From Atopobiaceae bacterium (lineage in GTDB: Bacteria; Actinomycetota; Coriobacteriia; Coriobacteriales; Atopobiaceae), in NCBI GenBank assembly GCA_017510875.1, contig JAFWLX010000341.1, positions 1-16,628 of the forward strand: a stretch of DNA of 16,628 nt. Reading direction: 5' to 3'. Positions 11,762 to 16,628 of the stretch are shown here, piece by piece. The notes beneath the pieces were generated by a model. It was not told the origin of the DNA. It saw nothing but the letters and a program-made list of their open reading frames with translations, and searched no databases. Both the position numbers and the translations under genes were made by a program. Positions within the stretch are counted from its first letter, which is position 1, and each line of letters starts with the position of its first letter.

Positions 11762-14095
11762 ATGAGACAAACAAGATTCAGCAGACTGATAGCCCTATGT
11801 GTTTCCCTCACGCTCGTACTGCAGGGCATTATTCCAGGCTTGGCCCTTGCCCAGCAGCGCAAAGTGGAGGTGACCAACCACACCTTGGCAACCGACCAAA
11901 CCACGATAATCACGAACATCACCATTGATGGCGTGGACGAACCTGCTGCGGGCTCGGCTCTCGACACCTCGGCAACCGTTACCACCGACGATGGCTCGAC
12001 CTGGGATATACCTGTCCTTTGGGTGCGCGACGACCTGCACATAGACACAGACATTGCCGATGAGGGCCACGCCTACCTCCCGGCGCTGGCATTCTATGTG
12101 CCACAGGGTTATGCGCTCGAAGAGGACGTCTTTACCGTCACGCTCTCTGATTCGCTCACCAAGCTGTTTGGTACACAAGAGACGATATCGGTCTATGATG
12201 CCACCACAGGCATTACCTACATTCTGCCCGCATCCCTCAGAAACCTGTTTGCACGGGCAAACACACTGTCTGATTCTTCCCGGGATGCACAATACAGTAA
12301 TGAGGACACTGCGGTTCAAGCCTCAGAAGGCGCCCTCAAGACGTCAGAAAGCGTTGCCAAGGCTGCAGAAAACGCTGCCCAAGAAGAGGAAATTGTCGGC
12401 TATGGCGGCGATCGCACCATAGTAGAGGTCTACTGTGCGCAAACAGCACGTGATGTTTTTTCTGACGAAGACCTCCAATGGCTCATAGAACTCATCGTCG
12501 ACTACCTAGAGCCGCAGGCGGTGGAGCTTCTGCTCGACAGTTTTCCTGACTTCCGCAAGGCAGCCAACAATGGAGAGATTGGTAAAGAGATCAGCTTGTA
12601 CGTGTATTACGAAAAAGGCGACAGGGACGGAAAGCCGGAGCACGAGAACACCATCTCTGCTCTCGCCCTCGTAAATGGAGACGCCGCAAAGATAGACGGC
12701 GAGCTCAAGTACTGCTACATGATTGGTGTAGACACGAGCTCCCTGGCCAAAAAGGATGAAAACGGCGAGCCAATCCGCGACGCTGCAATGGGTCTATATA
12801 CGCTCATACGCGAAGGCGAAGCGTTGGACACCTTCAACAACACCATCGTACACGAGACGTTCCATGCACTCATGGATGACTACAACCGCACTGGTATGGC
12901 GGGTGCCACCAGGCTGCAAGACATGGAGACTGACGCCTCTGGGAATTTCCCCACATACGAACTTGGCCAGCGGTATAAAGCCCTACGCTACCCCAGGTGG
13001 TTCATAGAGGGCACCGCCTCTGCCGTAGAGAACAACTATCAGTTCCGCTACGAAGACTTCCAGGTCTTTCGTAGGTTACCCGACCAGAACAATTACGTTG
13101 GTGCAGGAGAGCTTAACCCTACATTCACGCCCCAGTTGCTTCTATCAAACTATTTGAACTCTCAATACGATACCGGCAAGTATCACTACTTCGAACTTCC
13201 GTGGTGCGAAGGCGGCACCGACAACGACGGGAATGCCATCGATACGCGAGAAAGTCGCTATGTGACAGGCTACCTCGCAGCCCTCTATCTTTGCGAGCTT
13301 GCGACGCGCTACAACTATGACTACGCTCCCGATGCCTCGTCGGTGCAGACTGTCAATGGTGTCACCACGGTTAATGCCGACAAGCTGCGCGAAGGGCTTA
13401 ACTCGCTGCTAAGGTGGATGCACGAGGGATCAACGCTAGACTCCCTGATCAAGGCGTTGTCGCCCAAAGATGGTAGCGGTCAGCCCCTATACACGGACAC
13501 CAAGACTTTTGAAGAACGGTTTGTGTGCGGTATCAAGGACGAGAGTAGCACCTACTACCCAACCTCTGACTCGTTGCTCTTTGTAAACGATTTCCTCAAC
13601 TATATGCTCTACCTGGACAACCAGCTGCCCGAAGACGAGCATCCTAATGGCTCCATCCTGTTTGACTTTGACCAGCGATTCACCTTGCCGCTTGACCCAG
13701 ACAAAAAGACCTCTTCCCAGTTCTTGGCAATCATCGATTCAAACAGCATGGTTCCCTCAACGGTAAAGAACGACACAGCCAATATTGGAGCCGGCAAGTC
13801 GAACCCCGATACTGTTGGCGCTGAAGAGCAATCGCAAGAGGCACAGGCGAGCCAAGAAGAGCCTCTGCCCGCAGCGGCAAAAGTGGAAGGGGCGGCGGCC
13901 GAGGAGAACGGGACCGACAAGGTGGTTGCAGGCGCTTGCGATGCTACGGATAATGCAAGCGATGCTGCCACGAGCGTCGAGGACGCTGCTGGAGACGCTG
14001 GCGATGCTGCCGGGGACGTCGCGGATGCTGGAGACGCTGCTGCCGCGGAAGACGCAGAGGTAGCTGACACGGCTGAGGACGGCAACACCCTATAA
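11762..14095 (+). CDS. Secreted HExxH zinc metalloprotease with acidic Ala-rich tail, 777 aa
   Basis: ATG 11762 is preferred: the AGGAGGG site (11748-11754) lies seven bases before it, while ATG 11756 is too close. Residues 1-31 are a signal peptide (RFSRLIALCVSLTLVLQGII core, cleavage after LALA). A non-catalytic, partly beta N-terminal region follows to about 160, then an Ala/Ser/Glu linker. The catalytic domain has IVHETFHALMDDYN (zinc ligands His364 and His368, catalytic Glu365) and PRWFIEGTASAVE (third ligand probably Glu416), a gluzincin arrangement like the peptidase MA clan families. Downstream conserved-looking blocks reach about 660. The last 90 residues are acidic and repetitive (DAAGDAGDAAGDVADAGDAA). 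No LPxTG or membrane anchor is seen, so it is probably released or wall-associated by charge. It is a single-gene unit ending at the hairpin 14126-14160. Confidence 0.85.
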   Translation: MRQTRFSRLIALCVSLTLVLQGIIPGLALAQQRKVEVTNHTLATDQTTIITNITIDGVDEPAAGSALDTSATVTTDDGSTWDIPVLWVRDDLHIDTDIADEGHAYLPALAFYVPQGYALEEDVFTVTLSDSLTKLFGTQETISVYDATTGITYILPASLRNLFARANTLSDSSRDAQYSNEDTAVQASEGALKTSESVAKAAENAAQEEEIVGYGGDRTIVEVYCAQTARDVFSDEDLQWLIELIVDYLEPQAVELLLDSFPDFRKAANNGEIGKEISLYVYYEKGDRDGKPEHENTISALALVNGDAAKIDGELKYCYMIGVDTSSLAKKDENGEPIRDAAMGLYTLIREGEALDTFNNTIVHETFHALMDDYNRTGMAGATRLQDMETDASGNFPTYELGQRYKALRYPRWFIEGTASAVENNYQFRYEDFQVFRRLPDQNNYVGAGELNPTFTPQLLLSNYLNSQYDTGKYHYFELPWCEGGTDNDGNAIDTRESRYVTGYLAALYLCELATRYNYDYAPDASSVQTVNGVTTVNADKLREGLNSLLRWMHEGSTLDSLIKALSPKDGSGQPLYTDTKTFEERFVCGIKDESSTYYPTSDSLLFVNDFLNYMLYLDNQLPEDEHPNGSILFDFDQRFTLPLDPDKKTSSQFLAIIDSNSMVPSTVKNDTANIGAGKSNPDTVGAEEQSQEAQASQEEPLPAAAKVEGAAAEENGTDKVVAGACDATDNASDAATSVEDAAGDAGDAAGDVADAGDAAAAEDAEVADTAEDGNTL

Positions 14096-14125
14096 ACAAA
14101 GGCAAAGGTTAGCCAACGCAATCCG

Positions 14126-14167
14126 CCGCGTGGATTGGGGACTGTTCCCAATCCACGCGGTTGTCTT
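14126..14167 (+). terminator. Terminator hairpin of the protease gene
   Basis: CCGCGTGGATTGGG (14126-14139) pairs perfectly with 14147-14160 across a 7-base loop and is followed by TTGTCTT. It lies 30 bases after the protease stop. Confidence 0.75.
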
Positions 14168-14288
14168 AAGCCCACCTACGCTTGAACAAGGGGACAATCC
14201 CCGCCCAATCCCCGCAAACGGACCGATAGCAGCTGTCGCAGGCCCGTACCGGTCCGTTTGGGGGGACGGCCCCCAATCCACGCGGTTG
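14126..14288. repeat. Cluster of alternative hairpins and a repeated 17-mer
   Basis: CCCAATCCACGCGGTTG occurs at 14147-14163 and again at 14272-14288, and both can pair with the single inverted copy at 14126-14139. Between them, CAAACGGACC (14215-14224) pairs with GGTCCGTTTG (14251-14260), and TTGGGGG (14258-14264) can instead pair with CCCCCAA (14270-14276). GGGGA/TCCCC at 14190-14202 adds a small hairpin. The set resembles a REP/BIME-type intergenic repeat. Confidence 0.6.
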
Positions 14289-14293
14289 CACTA

Positions 14294-14330
14294 GCCGGCG
14301 CACCATCCTCAAAGATGGTGCGCCGGCTTT
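14294..14330. terminator. Bidirectional hairpin before the ABC gene end
   Basis: GCCGGCGCACCATC (14294-14307) and its complement (14314-14327) form a perfect 14-bp stem with a 6-base loop. TTTCGTCT follows on the plus strand; the minus-strand tail lacks T. It separates the convergent protease and ABC genes, 31 bases from the ABC stop. Confidence 0.7.
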
Positions 14331-14360
14331 CGTCTACCTGAATTGCTTGGCTTCTTAAGC

Positions 14361-16274
14361 TTACTCGGCCTCTATCTGGTTGCCCGTATACAGCTGGTAG
14401 TACTTGCCCTTGGCGGCCATCAGCTCCTCGTGGGTACCACGCTCGATGATGTGACCCTGCTCAAGCACGATGATTGTGTCGGCGTCACGCACGGTGGAGA
14501 GGCGATGCGCAATCACAAACGTGGTGCGGCCCTTCATCAGCGCGTCCATGCCGGACTGCACCAGCTGCTCGGTACGAGTGTCAATTGAGCTGGTGGCCTC
14601 GTCCAGGATAAGCGCAGGTGGGTCGGCCACAGCCGCACGCGCAATGGTAAGCAGCTGCCGCTGGCCAGCCGAGAGGTTGCCACCGTCACCCTTGATCTTG
14701 GTTTGGTAGCCATCAGGCAGACGCTTGATGAAGTCGTGGGCACTTACCAGCTGGGCGGCCTTTATGCACTCGTCGTCGGTGGCGTCCAGGCGCCCGTAGC
14801 GGATGTTGTCCATAACCGTACCCGTAAACAGATGCGGGTCTTGCAGCACAATGCCCAGCGAGCGGCGCAGCTCGGCCTTCTTGATCTTGGTGATGTTGAT
14901 GCCGTCATAGCGAATCTTACCGTCATCAATATCGTAGAAGCGATTGATGAGGTTGGTAATGGTGGTCTTGCCCGCACCGGTGGCGCCGACAAAGGCAATC
15001 TTTTGTCCAGGCAGCGCATACAGGCTGATATCATACAGAATCTGCTTCTCGGGCACGTAGCCAAAGTCCACATGGTCCATAACCAGCTCGCCCATCTGAG
15101 GCATGTAGGTGACGGTACCGGCGGCCTTGTGCGGATGCTTCCAGGCCCAATGGCCGGTGCGTTCTGTGGTCTCGACAATGTGCCCAGCCGCGTCCTTGGT
15201 GGCCCGCACCAGCTCGACATAGCCCTCGTCGGCCTCGCTGGGCTCGGCAAGAATGGCCAGCACGCGCGCAGCACCAGCGCCTGCCTGCGTAATGGCCGAG
15301 AGCTGCTGCGAGATACGCGTGACCGGCTCGGTAAACGACTGGTTGAGCGACAGGAAGCTCACCAACGTGCCCAGGCTGATCAGGCCCGAGCTTACCGCCA
15401 GGTATGAGCCCACAATGGCGCACAGCACGTAGCTTATCTCGCCAACGGCAAAGACCACCGGCATCAGGATGCCCGCAATGGTGTTGGCCTTGGTGGCCGA
15501 GTCACGCAAGGCGTGATTGCGCTTGTGAAACTCTTTGATGGCAAGCCTCTCGTGACAAAAGACCTTCACGACCTTCTCGCCCGAGATGATCTCTTCGATG
15601 TAACCATTCACAGCTCCCAGATGCTTCTGTTGGGCACCAAAGTGCTTGGCGGACTCTCCGCCAATGCGTCCCGCCGCAAAGAGCATGACACCCACCATGG
15701 CAAGGGTGACCAGCGTAAGCGGAATGGACAGCATCAGCATTGAGATAAACACCATCACAATGGTGGAGCACGAGCTGATGAACTGCGGAATGGTCTGGCT
15801 GATAAGCTGGCGCAGGGTGTCGATGTCGTTGGTGTACACGCTCATGATGTCGCCGTGCGCATGCGTGTCAAAGTATGAGATGGGCAGCGACTCCATGTGC
15901 TCAAAGACCTCTACGCGCAGGTCGCGCAGGGTGCCTTGGCTGATGGTCACCATCAGGCGGTTGTAGAGGTACATGGAGGCCACGCCCACACAAGCCACCG
16001 CCATAAGTCGGAGGATGGCTGCGCCCAGTGGGCCAAAGTCGGGGTTGGACTGCGACAACATGGGCGTGATGTAGTCGTCAATAAGCGACTGAGTAAAGAG
16101 CGTGGACTGCACCATTGCCCACGAAGAGGCAAGGATGCCGGCTATTACCAGCAAAAACAGTACCTTGTAACGCTTCCATGCAAAGACGAAGATGGCGCGT
16201 ACCGACTCGAGGGTCTTGGTGTTGTTGTCATTGGGCGCGCCCGGCTTGCTCTTGGTATCTGCCATTTTGGTCAC
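14361..16274 (-). CDS. ABC exporter half-transporter, canonical ATP site subunit, 637 aa
   Basis: A type IV (B-family) exporter half: transmembrane domain at residues about 25-340 with six hydrophobic segments, then an ATPase domain. The motifs are complete: Walker A GATGAGKTT (430-438), Q-loop VLQDPHLF, signature LSAGQ (534-538), Walker B ALILDEATS with catalytic Glu559, and the H-loop AHRLST (His590). The linker between the domains (about 345-395) is longer than usual. GTG 16274 has AAGGA just upstream, six bases after the stop of the partner gene; ATG 16265 is an alternative. With the upstream subunit it forms a heterodimer like LmrCD or TM287/288, exporting drugs, lipids or peptides; the substrate cannot be read from sequence. 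Confidence 0.92.
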   Translation of the reverse strand: MTKMADTKSKPGAPNDNNTKTLESVRAIFVFAWKRYKVLFLLVIAGILASSWAMVQSTLFTQSLIDDYITPMLSQSNPDFGPLGAAILRLMAVACVGVASMYLYNRLMVTISQGTLRDLRVEVFEHMESLPISYFDTHAHGDIMSVYTNDIDTLRQLISQTIPQFISSCSTIVMVFISMLMLSIPLTLVTLAMVGVMLFAAGRIGGESAKHFGAQQKHLGAVNGYIEEIISGEKVVKVFCHERLAIKEFHKRNHALRDSATKANTIAGILMPVVFAVGEISYVLCAIVGSYLAVSSGLISLGTLVSFLSLNQSFTEPVTRISQQLSAITQAGAGAARVLAILAEPSEADEGYVELVRATKDAAGHIVETTERTGHWAWKHPHKAAGTVTYMPQMGELVMDHVDFGYVPEKQILYDISLYALPGQKIAFVGATGAGKTTITNLINRFYDIDDGKIRYDGINITKIKKAELRRSLGIVLQDPHLFTGTVMDNIRYGRLDATDDECIKAAQLVSAHDFIKRLPDGYQTKIKGDGGNLSAGQRQLLTIARAAVADPPALILDEATSSIDTRTEQLVQSGMDALMKGRTTFVIAHRLSTVRDADTIIVLEQGHIIERGTHEELMAAKGKYYQLYTGNQIEAE

Positions 16275-16280
16275 CGATCC

Positions 16281-16628
16281 TTAGCGTGTCTTTTGGGCGT
16301 TGGCAAGTTCGTCGGCAAAGGCCGGATCGTTTCGCTGGGACATGGGGTCATACTTGATGCCCTCCAGCTGGTCGAAGTCGGCCTCGGCGCCCGCCTTGTT
16401 CTGGGTCTCGTACACATCGCGATAGATGTCGCAAGTCCTAAGCAGCTCGGGCTCGCGACCAAAGGCAACCACGCGACCATCGTCAAGCACCAGGATGCGG
16501 TCGCAACTAGCAAAGCTGCTCACGCGCTGGCTGATGATGAGCTTGGTGGTATCGGGAATCTGCTCGCCAAAGGCACGTTGGATTGATGCGTCGGTAGCCG
16601 TATCCACCGCGCTGGTGGAGTCGTCCAA
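16281..16628 (-). CDS. ABC exporter partner subunit with degenerate ATP site, C-terminal part only
   Basis: Only the last 115 residues lie in the window. They include the end of Walker B and the D-loop, DDSTSAVDTATD, and the switch region LIISQRVSS. Where the canonical partner has Glu (LDEATS) this subunit has Asp, and where it has the switch His (AHRLS) this has Gln. Those two changes are the hallmark of the non-hydrolysing site in heterodimeric exporters such as LmrCD, BmrCD and TM287/288. The gene ends at TAA 16281-16283, six bases before the next start, so both are in one operon. The start, membrane domain and Walker A lie outside the window. Confidence 0.9.
   Translation of the reverse strand: MDDSTSAVDTATDASIQRAFGEQIPDTTKLIISQRVSSFASCDRILVLDDGRVVAFGREPELLRTCDIYRDVYETQNKAGAEADFDQLEGIKYDPMSQRNDPAFADELANAQKTR

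Noticed and set aside
13609..14175. 188-residue minus-strand open frame opposite the protease tail
   Set aside because: It is an artefact of the Ala/Asp-rich repeat, giving long Ser/Ala runs. It has no ribosome site or family resemblance.

Overview
The window most resembles an accessory region of a moderately GC-rich Gram-positive anaerobe of the class Coriobacteriia (Olsenella/Atopobium/Collinsella-like). This is an inference from protein flavour and gene mix: TIGR04076 family proteins, a DUF4367-like lipoprotein, a PTS IIB of the lactose/cellobiose class, a 6-phospho-beta-glucosidase, a heterodimeric ABC exporter, and strong AGGAGG ribosome sites. No rRNA or tRNA is available to confirm it.

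Left third (1-5.7 kb): a graveyard of prophage and accessory genes. Both terminase subunits, on the minus strand, are broken: the small subunit by a frameshift, the large subunit by loss of the Walker A lysine region plus a frameshift. A third minus-strand gene (2015-2599) carries two in-frame stop codons. Two unrecognised plus-strand genes (1005-1346, 3220-3690) and a minus-strand zinc-ribbon protein (1408-1833) look intact. An orphan HI1420/HigA-type antitoxin follows. Next comes a RelE/ParE-Phd toxin-antitoxin pair, flanked on both sides by broken copies of the same TIGR04076 gene.

Middle (5.7-11.4 kb): a lipoprotein gene ends at a textbook terminator that lies inside a cluster of five copies of an 11-base motif. 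A 5'-truncated 6-phospho-beta-glucosidase on the minus strand abuts a tight two-gene plus-strand operon. That operon encodes a protein with two complete CPBP (CAAX protease-like) membrane domains and a secreted SGNH/GDSL hydrolase. The operon ends in an inverted repeat of about 290 bp whose arms include the hydrolase stop codon. An orphan PTS IIB lies beyond, on the same strand as the glucosidase remnant, so the two may be leftovers of one beta-glucoside locus.

Right third (11.4-16.6 kb): a secreted HExxH zinc metalloprotease with an acidic, alanine-rich tail, then a dense set of alternative hairpins. Last are two minus-strand ABC exporter genes that form a heterodimer with one canonical and one degenerate ATP site; the second runs off the window.

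The most unusual items are the tandem-CPBP/SGNH operon, the long inverted repeat at its 3' end, the toxin-antitoxin pair between duplicated gene fragments, and the terminator motif cluster.
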